A stretch of DNA of 64,000 nucleotides from Zwartia panacis. GTDB lineage: Bacteria > Pseudomonadota > Gammaproteobacteria > Burkholderiales > Burkholderiaceae_B. The translations under genes and the position numbers were made by a program. Below are positions 16,775 through 25,655 of the stretch, piece by piece. Where the stretch lies: positions 148,647 to 212,646 of the forward strand of contig NZ_JAUHHF010000005.1 of assembly GCF_030410395.1 (NCBI RefSeq), given 5' to 3'. Under the pieces are notes generated by a model. That model did no database searches, was not told the origin of the DNA, and worked only from the letters and a program-made list of their open reading frames with translations. Each line of letters opens with the position of its first letter. The stretch's first letter is position 1.

Positions 16775-16820
16775 GAAAAAAGCTCGCTGCATGGTTGAAC
16801 AACGCAGCGAGCTTTTTTTA
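16775..16820. terminator. Bidirectional terminator between convergent operons
   Basis: AAAAAGCTCGCTGC pairs with GCAGCGAGCTTTTT around an ATGGTTGAACAAC loop. A run of A precedes the stem and a run of seven T follows it, so it can terminate both the hydroxylase operon (plus) and the tcuAB operon (minus). Confidence 0.9.
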
Positions 16821-16832
16821 TGCGAGAGTAAT

Positions 16833-18020
16833 TTAGTCAGAGCCGAGCGATAGCTTGTTAGGCATACGCTTTTCAATGGATGACTTAAGCAGAGCCGCAC
16901 AGCGGTAAAAGCCGTGCGCGAACTTGCCATAAGGCATGGTCAGGAACAGGGCCATCACAACACCCAGGTGGATAGCCAGGAGCAAGGCCATCGCACCGGT
17001 ATCGCGCCAGATCAGGAGCGCTAAACCTGTCAAACTGGTCAAAAACAGCAATGCGATAAAGCCGCGATCCATGGGTTTTTGTGCTGCGTCACCATGCAAG
17101 GGAGAACGTTTCAGGTTCAGGGTCAGCAGGCCGATTGGGCCGATGAGCAGTCCGATACCGCCCACAGTTCCCAAAATGACGGGCAGGCTGGTGTAGTCGT
17201 AGGGTGCTTGCCAACCGAACACGTAGTGATAAATGGTCGCCACAGAGGTCGAGGCAAAACACAGCATGAAGCCGTAAAACGTCAGATGATGATAGCGACG
17301 GCGACGCAAGGTAAAGCGATCATCTTCATCGTTACAGCCTTCGCCATGACCACCGTCAAGATACTTGAGCTTGAGTGCATAGTGCGCGGCCTCACCGACT
17401 GCGACCCCACTGGCTTGACCGGGTGTGATTTCTCGCCAGAACCTGACGACGCCTATTAAGAGCGCAAGTATTGAAAAACCGAAGACGGATCCGAACAGTA
17501 CCACCAAGGTATTGTGGGGAAATACGGCGTAGAAGTTGCCTGCCAAGGGTTCATGCCAAAGCGAACCCTGTGACAGTAAGGCGAGCACAAGGAAAAGCGC
17601 CAAGCCGAATGCCATCGCCAAAGCGACTGTCAGGCCGTTGCGCTTGTACAAGGAGCCCAGTGCGGCTGGCCAAGCAAAATCTGTATAGGTCTCCAGGCGA
17701 ACTTTGGCCATCGCTTGAGGAATATTGACCATGAATTCGTGTGGCGGGGCGTACTGACAGGCGTGCAAGCAGGCGCCACAGTTATGACAGAGGTTGGCTA
17801 GATAGTTCAGATCTGCTTTATTGTCGAATTGCAGGCGACGTGTCATCGCCGGAAACACGGCACAGAAGCCTTCGCAGTAACGACAGGCATTACAAATTTG
17901 CATCTGGCGCGCGACTTCCGCTTCGTTTTCAGTGATGCCTTTCTTGTGCCAGGTCACGGAGTGCTCAGAAGCGCCCGCAAGATTCTGTGCTTCGCGGGTG
18001 AGTGATTCAAGCTGCTGCAT
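16833..18020 (-). CDS. tcuB: Tricarballylate utilisation iron-sulfur/membrane protein TcuB
   Basis: A 395-residue protein with two cysteine clusters near the N-terminus, [12 protein letters not shown] (about 42-53) and [12 protein letters not shown] (about 77-88), typical of 4Fe-4S ferredoxin domains, then a membrane domain with about six helices. This matches TcuB, which reoxidises the FADH2 of TcuA by passing electrons to the quinone pool. It overlaps the upstream tcuA by 14 bp on the same strand. No tcuR or tcuC gene is adjacent. Confidence 0.9.
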   Translation of the reverse strand: MQQLESLTREAQNLAGASEHSVTWHKKGITENEAEVARQMQICNACRYCEGFCAVFPAMTRRLQFDNKADLNYLANLCHNCGACLHACQYAPPHEFMVNIPQAMAKVRLETYTDFAWPAALGSLYKRNGLTVALAMAFGLALFLVLALLSQGSLWHEPLAGNFYAVFPHNTLVVLFGSVFGFSILALLIGVVRFWREITPGQASGVAVGEAAHYALKLKYLDGGHGEGCNDEDDRFTLRRRRYHHLTFYGFMLCFASTSVATIYHYVFGWQAPYDYTSLPVILGTVGGIGLLIGPIGLLTLNLKRSPLHGDAAQKPMDRGFIALLFLTSLTGLALLIWRDTGAMALLLAIHLGVVMALFLTMPYGKFAHGFYRCAALLKSSIEKRMPNKLSLGSD

Positions 18021-19422
18021 GCTTTACTGCTCCTTCTTTCATCTTTTTCGCTGCCAGGGCCGCCTGGGTGCCGGCGATCCGACCAAAAGCTGTGCCAATC
18101 GACATTCCGACACCTGCTGTGTAACCTTTGCCGAGCACATTACCTGCGTTGATTTCGCCTGCGGCAAACATGTTTGGGCTCGCTTTTCCGTTGAAAAACA
18201 CGCTGGCTTTTTCGTCGGTCGTGAGTCCAAAATAAGTAAAGGTCACGCCAGGTCTCACGGCGTAGCCATAAAACGGTCCGGTATCGATGGGACGCGCCCA
18301 GTGTGTTTTTTCAGGTGTGATGCCTTCGGTATGGCAGTCGTCCTGAATCGTGTGATCAAACGTACCGACCCGGCATGCGGCGTTAAAGCTGTTGACCGTT
18401 TCCATGAAGGTGTCGACATCGAGTTCAAGTTTGCGCGCGAGTTCGGGTAGCGTGTCGGCTTTGACGCCATCAAAGACGGGCGGCATGAAGCGACCAACAG
18501 ATTTGGCGTCAATGATGGAGTAGGCGATTTGTCCGGGTTGCATGGCAACCAGACGTCCCCAGAGCGCATAACGCTTGGGCCAGAAGTCTTCGCCTTCGTC
18601 GTAAAAGCGTTTTGCTTCGCGATTGACCACGATTCCGAGAGATACGCAGTCGATGCGCGTACAGATGCCGCCATCATAGAGGGGTGAACGGGCATCAATC
18701 GCGACGCAGTGGGCCTGGGTGGGATCGCCCATGGTATCAGCGCCTTCGCGCATCATGACCTTGAGGACGACGCCCATGTTGTAACGCGTGCCGCGAATCA
18801 AAAAGTTGTCTGCTGGCCATTCGCCACGCTCGTTCTGACCCCATGCTTCGCGTAGCCAGGCGCGGTCGGATTCAAAGCCGCCACATCCCAATACGACAGC
18901 ATGACCTTCGTAGCGTTTGTCACCCACACGTGCAGCGATGAACGTGCCGTCTTTAATTTCGAGATCATCGACTGGGGAGTCATACAAAATGTCGATGCCG
19001 AGGTTTTCTGCGCTGCGATAATAGGCGTTCACGAGTGCTTTGCCGCCACCCATGAAGAAAGCATTGGTGCGCGCGACGTGCAGAGTGCCTGAGAGCGAGG
19101 GCTGGAAACGAACGCCATGCTTTTCCATCCAGGGGCGACAGGTTGAGGACTCGCGGATGACCATGCGGGCGAGTTTTTCGTTTGTAATGCCACCGGTAAC
19201 CTTCAGCAAATCTTGCCAATATTCTTCTTCAGGATATGCATCGACTAGGACATCTTGCGGTGCATCGTGCATACAACGCAGGTTTCGGGTGTGCTGGGAG
19301 TTCCCGCCGCGCCACTCTTTAGGAGATGCTTCTAGGATCAATACGCTCGCGCCAGCTTCTCGTGCCATCAATGCGCTGCACAGGGCGGCGTTGCCACCCC
19401 CGACTACGACTACGTCCCACAT
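18007..19422 (-). CDS. tcuA: FAD-dependent tricarballylate dehydrogenase TcuA
   Basis: A 471-residue flavoprotein that oxidises tricarballylate to cis-aconitate in known homologues. It begins at ATG 19422 ([10 protein letters not shown]), directly with the Rossmann FAD motif GGGNAAL; the 59 codons upstream come from the neighbouring repeat region. The family's fumarate-reductase-like features include [28 protein letters not shown] and, near the C-terminus, [10 protein letters not shown] then [11 protein letters not shown]. tcuB follows with overlap. The promoter region borders a palindrome (19475-19495) and repeat element A. Confidence 0.9.
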   Translation of the reverse strand: MWDVVVVGGGNAALCSALMAREAGASVLILEASPKEWRGGNSQHTRNLRCMHDAPQDVLVDAYPEEEYWQDLLKVTGGITNEKLARMVIRESSTCRPWMEKHGVRFQPSLSGTLHVARTNAFFMGGGKALVNAYYRSAENLGIDILYDSPVDDLEIKDGTFIAARVGDKRYEGHAVVLGCGGFESDRAWLREAWGQNERGEWPADNFLIRGTRYNMGVVLKVMMREGADTMGDPTQAHCVAIDARSPLYDGGICTRIDCVSLGIVVNREAKRFYDEGEDFWPKRYALWGRLVAMQPGQIAYSIIDAKSVGRFMPPVFDGVKADTLPELARKLELDVDTFMETVNSFNAACRVGTFDHTIQDDCHTEGITPEKTHWARPIDTGPFYGYAVRPGVTFTYFGLTTDEKASVFFNGKASPNMFAAGEINAGNVLGKGYTAGVGMSIGTAFGRIAGTQAALAAKKMKEGAVKHAAA

Positions 19423-19474
19423 GTTCTTGCCTCGCGGTGTTTTTTTGTTCGCGTTGAGATTGGATAAAAACGTG

Positions 19475-19495
19475 CCACATTGTAGGGGAATGTGG
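19475..19495 (-). promoter_or_regulatory. Palindrome upstream of tcuA, candidate operator
   Basis: CCACATT (19475-19481) and AATGTGG (19489-19495) form a perfect 7-bp inverted repeat with a 7-bp spacer, 53 bp upstream of the tcuA start. tcu genes are controlled by a LysR-type regulator in Salmonella; whether this palindrome is such a site is a guess from position. Confidence 0.35.
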
Positions 19496-19543
19496 GAGGG
19501 TCGTGCGGGTAGAGATTTGGGTTTTGGGGTATTTGAGACGTCC

Positions 19544-19743
19544 GCGATACGGTGCCGCCCGCAGGGTGGGGGCGCGGCGGACGGGTGGGCGTTGCCCACT
19601 ACCCTCGCAGCACGCTTGCTGGCTGATCGGCTCCGAACTCGGCCCTGGCGGGCCTCAGACAGGCGGAGCCGATTTTTCGCCAGCCGCTCGTACTGCTCGG
19701 CCTGTCCTTGACGCGACCCACCCTACGGGCGGCACCGTATCGC
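19544..19743 (-). repeat. Structured long-hairpin element, copy A
   Basis: A 200-bp intergenic element. Outer arms: 19544-19570 pairs with 19717-19743, with one mismatch in 27. Core: 19626-19673 (48 bp), with ATCGGCTCCG pairing with CGGAGCCGAT around GGCCC/GGGCC. Side hairpin: GTGGGC-GTT-GCCCAC at 19585-19599. A GGAC (19579-19582)/GTCC (19704-19707) pair closes the inner part. The inner arms pair less well than in copies B and C. Orientation is opposite to B and C. No protein-coding content is supported, although frames run through it. Confidence 0.85.
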
Positions 19744-19744
19744 C

Positions 19745-19945
19745 GGGCTCAGAAATGCTCAGGGTGTGGCGAGGCACTTCAGGACGAGCCTCAAAATATC
19801 CAGACAGGCGCAGAATCGACTCCGCCTGTCTGAGGCCCGCCAGGGCCGAGTTCGGAGTCGATGCGCTTGCCTGGATATTTTGGGGGAAGTGGGCGAAGCC
19901 CACCCGTCCACAGTGACTTGCCACACCCTGAGCATTTCTGAGCCC
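19745..19945 (+). repeat. Structured long-hairpin element, copy B
   Basis: A 201-bp element abutting copy A with one base between. Outer arms: 19745-19770 and 19920-19945 are a perfect 26-bp inverted repeat unrelated in sequence to the arms of A or C. Inner arms: the stretch starting AAAATATCCAGACAGG pairs with the one ending CCTGGATATTTT. The 48-bp core is at 19815-19862 (ATCGACTCCG/CGGAGTCGAT around GGCCC/GGGCC), and the side hairpin GTGGGC-GAA-GCCCAC at 19889-19903. It ends 4 bp from the urtE stop and may also act as its terminator. Confidence 0.88.
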
Positions 19946-19949
19946 AAAC

Positions 19950-20648
19950 TCAGACGGATAAATACCTACGGACAACTTCGCTATCCATTTCAGACCGGTC
20001 TCCAGACACCACGACCTCCCCCCTGGATAGGACGACAAAGCGGTCAGCCAGTTCGCGTGCAAAGTCGAAATATTGCTCGCATAACAGAATCGCGATATCC
20101 CCTCGGTCGCGCAGCAAGTTGATCACGCGACCGATGTCTTTAATGATGGAAGGCTGAATACCCTCAGTGGGTTCATCAAAGATAATGAGCTTAGGGTCAG
20201 CAACAAGCGCCCGAGCGATGGCGAGTTGCTGTTGTTGCCCGCCGGAAAGGTCTCCGCCGCGCCGTTTCAGCATCGTCCGAAGTACCGGAAATAAATCAAA
20301 CACCTCTTCCTTGATGTCGTGTGCCTGACGACTGGGCTTGGTTGCCATGCCCATTAAGATGTTTTCCTCGACAGTCAGCCGCGCAAAAATTTCGCGTCCT
20401 TGAGGAACATAGGCGATGCCGAGCTTAGCTCTGGCGTGAGGCGGGAGTTGGCTAATGTCCTGACCTAAAAAAGAAATCGAACCAGAGGCTATTTGCTGTA
20501 CACCCATGAGACATTTTAAGAACGTTGTTTTGCCCACACCGTTACGGCCCAGCAACGCCATGCACTCGCCTTGTTTGATGCTGAGGGATATACCCCTCAA
20601 GGTGTGACTGCTGCCATAAAACTGATTGATTTCGTGAACGTCCAACAT
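19950..20648 (-). CDS. urtE: Urea ABC transporter ATP-binding subunit UrtE
   Basis: A 232-residue ABC ATPase. Walker A is GRNGVGKTT near residue 35, the signature is LSGGQQQQLAIARAL (about 135-150), and Walker B is LIIFDEPTEGIQPS. The sequence DEPTEGIQPSII is typical of LivF/UrtE. It is the last gene of the urtABCDE operon and follows urtD by 4 bp. With UrtD it would power import of urea. Repeat element B begins 4 bp past its stop. No urease genes are in the window. Confidence 0.9.
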   Translation of the reverse strand: MLDVHEINQFYGSSHTLRGISLSIKQGECMALLGRNGVGKTTFLKCLMGVQQIASGSISFLGQDISQLPPHARAKLGIAYVPQGREIFARLTVEENILMGMATKPSRQAHDIKEEVFDLFPVLRTMLKRRGGDLSGGQQQQLAIARALVADPKLIIFDEPTEGIQPSIIKDIGRVINLLRDRGDIAILLCEQYFDFARELADRFVVLSRGEVVVSGDRSEMDSEVVRRYLSV

Positions 20649-20652
20649 GATG

Positions 20653-21507
20653 CTATCGCCCTAGATACACTTCAATCACTCGCGGATCCTCTTGCACTTG
20701 TTGCATCGTGCCCTCAGCGAGCACAGAGCCTTCGCACAGAACAGTGACTTTGCCGCCTTGCGCGATTTGTGTGACAAAGTCCATGTCGTGTTCGACCACG
20801 ACCAGAGAATGTTTACCCCGTAATTCGTTTAATAGTTCACCCGTTCGCTCTGTCTCTGCGTCAGTCATGCCGGCCACTGGCTCGTCTAGCAAGAGTAACA
20901 AGGGCTCCTGCATGAGTAGCATGCCAATCTCAAGCCATTGCTTTTGTCCGTGCGACAGCAATCCGGCAGGACGGCGATGCTCGGAAGTGAGACGAAGCAT
21001 TTCAAGGGTCGAGGCGATTTTGTCTCGCTCCGCACTCTTGAGCCGGGCAAACAAAGTCGATTGAACGCCTTTATTGGCTTTCATCGCGAGCTCTAGATTT
21101 TCGAATACTGTGTGATGTTCAAACACCGTGGGGCGTTGAAATTTTCTTCCGATGCCTGCGTCGGCGATTTGTGCCTCGCTGAGCGTCGAAAGATCGTAAT
21201 TTTGACCAAAAAATGCAGAACCGGAAGTCGCGCGTGTTTTACCGGTAATGACATCCATCATGGTTGTTTTGCCCGCACCGTTTGGACCAATAATGCAGCG
21301 CAACTCTCCAACCCCAATATCGAGTGATAAATTGTTGAGCGCTTTAAAACCATCAAAGACAACACTGATCGATTCAAGATACAGAATCGCCCCATGAGTG
21401 GTGTCCACACCCTCGTGTTTTGGACGGCCATAGGAAACCTCCCCGCCTGCGCTCCCCTCCAGCAGAGTATCTTCGTGATTAATGACCGCTGATTGAGATG
21501 TCATCAC
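20653..21507 (-). CDS. urtD: Urea ABC transporter ATP-binding subunit UrtD
   Basis: A 284-residue ABC ATPase with an N-terminal extension of about 40 residues before the ABC core. Walker A is GPNGAGKTT, the signature region is LLSHGQKQWLEIGMLL, and Walker B is LLLLLDEPVAGMTDAE. The SHGQKQWLEI signature is characteristic of UrtD rather than LivG. The start overlaps the urtC stop (21504-21507). Alternative later starts would remove the extension. Confidence 0.9.
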   Translation of the reverse strand: MMTSQSAVINHEDTLLEGSAGGEVSYGRPKHEGVDTTHGAILYLESISVVFDGFKALNNLSLDIGVGELRCIIGPNGAGKTTMMDVITGKTRATSGSAFFGQNYDLSTLSEAQIADAGIGRKFQRPTVFEHHTVFENLELAMKANKGVQSTLFARLKSAERDKIASTLEMLRLTSEHRRPAGLLSHGQKQWLEIGMLLMQEPLLLLLDEPVAGMTDAETERTGELLNELRGKHSLVVVEHDMDFVTQIAQGGKVTVLCEGSVLAEGTMQQVQEDPRVIEVYLGR

Positions 21508-22616
21508 TTCGCTACCTTGATGCGCTGTCCCAATTGCTTTGCTAGTCCAACAATCCCTTGTGGTAGAAACAGCGTGACCAGAACAAAAATGAGACCAAGC
21601 GCATAGAGCCAGAACTCAGGAAATACGCTGGTGAACCAAGTTTTCAAGCCATTGATCGTACCTGCGCCGATGATCGGGCCAATGAGGGTACCCCGACCAC
21701 CTGTTGCGACCCAAATGACCATCTCGATAGAGTTTTCGGTCGACATTTCGCTCGGATTGATAATGCCGACTTGAGGGACGTATAAAGCGCCCGCGATCGA
21801 GCAGAGGATCGCGGATACAGTCCAGATGAAGAGCTTAAAACCCAGCGGTTCATAGCCTAAAAATCGCAGCCGATTTTCGGAGTCACGAATCGCGGTCAGC
21901 ACTCTGCCTAGTTTGGATTGCGTGATCGCCCGCGCGAGAATGAGTGCACCTAAAAGAGTTGCAAGACTGACCCAGTACAACACCGCACGTGTATCCGCGG
22001 AGGTAATGTCAAAGCCAAGGATTTTTTTGAAATCTGTGAAGCCGTTGTTACCACCAAATCCTGTTTCATTTCGGAAAAATAACAACATCGCCGCAAAAGT
22101 CAGCGCCTGAGTAATGATTGAAAAATAGACACCCTTGATGCGCGAACGAAAGGCGAAGTATCCAAATAGAAATGCCAGGAGGCCGGGCACCAGGACTACC
22201 AGTAACATGGCATACCAAAAGTGTTCTGTGAACGACCAGAACCATGGAAAAGCTTTCCAGCTTAAAAAGCCCATGAAATCAGGCAGGATCTCTGGAGAGG
22301 GTTTTGCTGCACGCATCAGATACATGCCGTGTGCATAGCCACCCAATGCAAAAAACAAACCATGACCGAGCGACAAAATTCCGGTGTAACCCCAAACGAG
22401 ATCAAGCGCGAGAGCGGCGAGGGCGTAACATAAAAACTTGCCGATCAACGAGATCGCAAAAGAAGAAATATGCAAAGCATGACCTGCCGGGAACAGCAAG
22501 TTCAATGCTGGCAAGCTTGCAAGAAGGATCGTCACAAAGGCGATGCCCACCCATGCGTTGGGTGAGTACAGGCCGACAGTTTGAGACAGTGAAGGGTTCA
22601 TAGTTGATGCGTTCAT
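21504..22616 (-). CDS. urtC: Urea ABC transporter permease UrtC
   Basis: A 370-residue inner-membrane permease of the branched-chain amino acid/urea class with about 8-10 hydrophobic helices. Landmarks are LDLVWGYTGILSLGHGLFFALGGYAHGMYLM near residue 70 (first part only quoted as WGYTGILSLGHG), ENRLRFLGYE and VGIINPSEM. It pairs with UrtB to form the channel. Its start overlaps the urtB stop (ATGA) and its stop overlaps urtD. Confidence 0.92.
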   Translation of the reverse strand: MNASTMNPSLSQTVGLYSPNAWVGIAFVTILLASLPALNLLFPAGHALHISSFAISLIGKFLCYALAALALDLVWGYTGILSLGHGLFFALGGYAHGMYLMRAAKPSPEILPDFMGFLSWKAFPWFWSFTEHFWYAMLLVVLVPGLLAFLFGYFAFRSRIKGVYFSIITQALTFAAMLLFFRNETGFGGNNGFTDFKKILGFDITSADTRAVLYWVSLATLLGALILARAITQSKLGRVLTAIRDSENRLRFLGYEPLGFKLFIWTVSAILCSIAGALYVPQVGIINPSEMSTENSIEMVIWVATGGRGTLIGPIIGAGTINGLKTWFTSVFPEFWLYALGLIFVLVTLFLPQGIVGLAKQLGQRIKVAK

Positions 22617-24238
22617 TCAGCGCTCCTGCCTTTCGGAGCAAAGAGCCCTTGCGGACGCTTTTGTACAAACAAAACGATGAAAAGGAGAATGGCGATTTTG
22701 GCGATCACGGCACCCCAGAAGGGCTCAATGATCTTATTGAGAACGCCCAAACCCAAGGCGGCGACGACCGTGCCGGCCAGTTGACCCACACCACCCAGCA
22801 CAACCACCATAAAAGAGTCAACGATGTAGCCGCGTCCGAGATCGGGGCCTACGTTGCTGAGCTGTGACAGCGCAACGCCCGCTAACCCGGCGATACCCGA
22901 ACCCAGGCCAAAGGCCAGCATGTCGATGCGGCCGGTGGGCACGCCGACACAGTCCGCCATGCGACGATTCTGTGTAATCGCACGCACGAATAGGCCCAGA
23001 CGTGTGAAGTTCAATACAAGCCATACGGCGATCACGATACAGAGCGCAAATCCAATGATGACAAGCCGGTTGTAGCTTAAGGTCAGATCACCCAAAATAC
23101 GGATGCCACTACTCATCCAGCTGGGGTTGGCGACTTCGACGTTTTGAGCGCCAAAGATGCTGCGTACTGCTTGCATCAATATCAGGCTGATCCCCCACGT
23201 GGCAAGCAAGGTTTCCAGCGGGCGGCCATAGAGCCACCGAATGACGGTGCGCTCAAGAGCCATGCCTACGATTGCGGTGATTAAAAAAGCGACAGGTAAA
23301 GCGGCCAGGACATACCAGTCGAGCCATTCAGGGAACCATTGTTTAAATACCCCCTGCACGATATAGGTGGCATATGCACCGATCATGAGCAGTTCGCCAT
23401 GCGCCATATTGATCACGCCCATCAAGCCAAATGTGATGGCCAGGCCGAGTGCTGCGAGCAGCAAAACACTCCCCAGGCTGATCCCAAAGAAAATATTGCC
23501 AATCCAGCTCACGAGTGTTTGGTGTTGTTCGATTTTTGACAGAGCGGCTTTTGCTGCTGTGCGAACAGTTTCATCGGGTTCGATATATTGACCAGTACCA
23601 TCGGCCGTGATTAAACCAAGCAGTGCCGGTTTGAACGCGGAATTTTTGCTTTCTCCCAAAGCAATGACAGCTTGGCGTCTCACTGAGGCATCAGGGCTTT
23701 TCAACGCAGCGCTGGCCATCGCGACTTCAAGCGCGCGACGAATGGACGGATCTTTTTCTGCGCTGAGCGCGCGCTCGATGATGGGAACCCGAGCAGGATC
23801 CGCTTCTTTTTGGAGTCTTTGCGCGGCAGCAAGGCGGACACTGGGCTGGGAGGAGAACAGCTCCGAACTGGCGAGCGCGGATTGCAACGCGCGACGCAAA
23901 CGATTGTTGAGCGTTAAAGATTGGGCATCACCAGGGATGCTGACGATTTGACCCGTGACGGGGTCGAGTGCTTGCTCGCGAGTGCGAGCAAGCAACACTG
24001 TCGCATTAGAGGTAATCAGAACGTTGCCGTCCCCCAGAGCAGCCAACACTTCGGCTGCGCCAGGAGTCGAGAGAAGTCCCAGTGCTGTGATGGCTTTGGC
24101 CCGCTCTTCGTTGCTGTCCCCAGCCAGACCGCTCAGTACGTTGCGATCGACCAAGTCGGCGGCAACACTGAATTGCAGCGGTAAAGCGAGCAAAACAGCC
24201 AGCAACCATCTTTTCCAAGAGGGATAAGTCAAAGACAT
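22613..24238 (-). CDS. urtB: Urea ABC transporter permease UrtB
   Basis: A 541-residue protein: signal-like N-terminus (MSLTYPSWKRWLLAVLLALP), about 220 residues of HEAT-like helical repeats (for example SVRLAAAQRL, EDPSIRRALE-like units), then a permease domain with about eight helices beginning near residue 255. Typical permease blocks are GVINMAHGELLMIGAY and ERTVIRWLYGRPLETLLATW. The long periplasmic extension is usual for UrtB and not a fusion. It follows urtA by 25 bp. Confidence 0.9.
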   Translation of the reverse strand: MSLTYPSWKRWLLAVLLALPLQFSVAADLVDRNVLSGLAGDSNEERAKAITALGLLSTPGAAEVLAALGDGNVLITSNATVLLARTREQALDPVTGQIVSIPGDAQSLTLNNRLRRALQSALASSELFSSQPSVRLAAAQRLQKEADPARVPIIERALSAEKDPSIRRALEVAMASAALKSPDASVRRQAVIALGESKNSAFKPALLGLITADGTGQYIEPDETVRTAAKAALSKIEQHQTLVSWIGNIFFGISLGSVLLLAALGLAITFGLMGVINMAHGELLMIGAYATYIVQGVFKQWFPEWLDWYVLAALPVAFLITAIVGMALERTVIRWLYGRPLETLLATWGISLILMQAVRSIFGAQNVEVANPSWMSSGIRILGDLTLSYNRLVIIGFALCIVIAVWLVLNFTRLGLFVRAITQNRRMADCVGVPTGRIDMLAFGLGSGIAGLAGVALSQLSNVGPDLGRGYIVDSFMVVVLGGVGQLAGTVVAALGLGVLNKIIEPFWGAVIAKIAILLFIVLFVQKRPQGLFAPKGRSAE

Positions 24239-24263
24239 AGTGAGACATTCTCATGTTGTGAAA

Positions 24264-25514
24264 TTAAAGGCCTTGTTTGCCTTCATTGCCTGCGATGTAA
24301 GGGCTCCAAGGTTGAGCACGGATCGGCCCTTTGCTTTTCCATACGACGTTGAACTGACCATTTGCCTGGATTTCGCCGATGTAGACAGGCTTATGCAGGT
24401 GATGATTGGTTTTGTCCATTTCGATTGTGTAGCCATCAGGAGCGGCGAACTTTTGCCCCGCCATGGCTGCGATCACCTTGTCTGTATCGACAGATTTCGC
24501 TTGTTCGACCGCTTGCTTCCACATGTGGATGCCAATATAGGTGGCCTCCATGGGGTCGTTGGTCACAGCAGTCGCATTGTTTGGCAGATTCTTGGCTTTT
24601 GCATAAGCCTTCCACTTGGCAACAAAATCTGCATTGACTGGATTTTTGAGCGACTCAAAATAATTCCAGGCAGCAAGGTGTCCGACAAGAGGCTTGGTAT
24701 CTACGCCACGAAGTTCTTCTTCACCGACAGAAAACGCAACAACAGGCACATCGGTTGCTTTCAGTCCTGCATTACCCAGCTCTTTGTAGAACGGAACGTT
24801 AGAGTCACCATTGATTGTGGAGACAACCGCAGTCTTTCCGCCGGCAGAAAACTTTTTGATGTTGGCGACGATCGTTTGATAATCAGAGTGACCGAAGGGC
24901 GTGTAAATTTCCTCGATGTCGCTGTCTTTGACGCCTTTGGACTTGAGGAAAGCACGCAAAATTTTGTTGGTCGTGCGTGGATACACATAATCCGTTCCAA
25001 GCAAAACAAAACGCTTGGCACCACCACCATCTTCGCTCATCAGATATTCGACAGCGGGAATCGCCTGCTGGTTGGGTGCAGCACCTGTGTAAAACACATT
25101 TTTCTCAAGTTCTTCGCCTTCGTACTGAACGGGATAAAACAAGAGGCTATTGAGCTCTTTGAAGACAGGCAGTACAGATTTACGTGACACCGATGTCCAG
25201 CAGCCAAAGACGACAGATACTTTGTTCTGAGCAATCAACTCCCTTGCCTTTTCCGCAAACAGTGGCCAGTTTGATGCAGGGTCGACGATGACGGGCTCGA
25301 GTTTTTTGCCCATGACGCCGCCTTTTGCATTGATTTCATCGATCGTCATCAATGCGACATCTTTAAGCGATGTTTCCGAAATCGCCATCGTTCCGGACAA
25401 GGAATGCAAAATTCCGACTTTGATCGTGTCTTGTGCAAAAGCGGTCGGCATCCAACCGGTCATGGCCAAGAGGCTGGCGGCGGTAAGCTGTTTAAGTGCG
25501 AGTCTGCGTTGCAT
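24264..25514 (-). CDS. urtA: Urea ABC transporter substrate-binding protein UrtA
   Basis: A 416-residue periplasmic binding protein. The N-terminus (MQRRLALKQL, hydrophobic stretch, AFAQ) is an export signal with a twin-arginine-like RRxALK, so Tat export is possible. The mature part begins DTIKVGILHSLSGTMAISE, typical of UrtA/AmiC-type binders, and contains FGCWTSVSRKSVLPV. A good ribosome-binding site (CAGGAG) lies upstream. The gene has a consensus sigma-54 promoter 97-113 bp upstream, which fits control by nitrogen status. Confidence 0.93.
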   Translation of the reverse strand: MQRRLALKQLTAASLLAMTGWMPTAFAQDTIKVGILHSLSGTMAISETSLKDVALMTIDEINAKGGVMGKKLEPVIVDPASNWPLFAEKARELIAQNKVSVVFGCWTSVSRKSVLPVFKELNSLLFYPVQYEGEELEKNVFYTGAAPNQQAIPAVEYLMSEDGGGAKRFVLLGTDYVYPRTTNKILRAFLKSKGVKDSDIEEIYTPFGHSDYQTIVANIKKFSAGGKTAVVSTINGDSNVPFYKELGNAGLKATDVPVVAFSVGEEELRGVDTKPLVGHLAAWNYFESLKNPVNADFVAKWKAYAKAKNLPNNATAVTNDPMEATYIGIHMWKQAVEQAKSVDTDKVIAAMAGQKFAAPDGYTIEMDKTNHHLHKPVYIGEIQANGQFNVVWKSKGPIRAQPWSPYIAGNEGKQGL

Positions 25515-25610
25515 CTTTAACTCCTGGTTCTGTTCATGCTGGGATCGCCAGCGAAATGGAAAGACCGCATATCAACCGAAGAGGCAGGCAGCTATGCTTA
25601 AACCTATCAA

Positions 25611-25627
25611 AGCAAGACTCGTGCCAA
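25611..25627 (-). promoter_or_regulatory. Sigma-54 (-24/-12) promoter of urtABCDE
   Basis: Read on the minus strand the sequence is TTGGCACG-AGTC-TTGCT, a full match to the sigma-54 consensus YTGGCACG-N4-TTGCW. The GG and GC dinucleotides are exactly 10 bp apart. Transcription would begin about 12 bp past the GC, giving a leader of about 85 nt before urtA. An NtrC-type activator is expected; I do not see a clear NtrC site upstream, where repeat element C now lies. Confidence 0.82.
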
Positions 25628-25655
25628 GCGTGAATCATTGTGTATAAATTGGCTA

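Noticed and set aside
19544..19945. Transposon or integron explanation for elements A and B
   Set aside because: No transposase or integrase frame, no target-site duplication and no attC-like R boxes could be seen; the copy-specific paired arms also do not fit ordinary conserved terminal repeats.
19503..20062. Several open frames crossing the hairpin elements A and B
   Set aside because: They translate the repeat DNA on both strands (Arg-, Pro-, Ser-rich), differ between copies and break wherever arms diverge; no protein family is recognised.
22613..24238. UrtB as an unusual fusion protein
   Set aside because: The long HEAT-like N-terminal region is normal for UrtB proteins.
24240..25187. 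A 315-codon plus-strand frame opposite urtA
   Set aside because: Antisense to a clear UrtA gene, no family features and no ribosome-binding site; a shadow frame.
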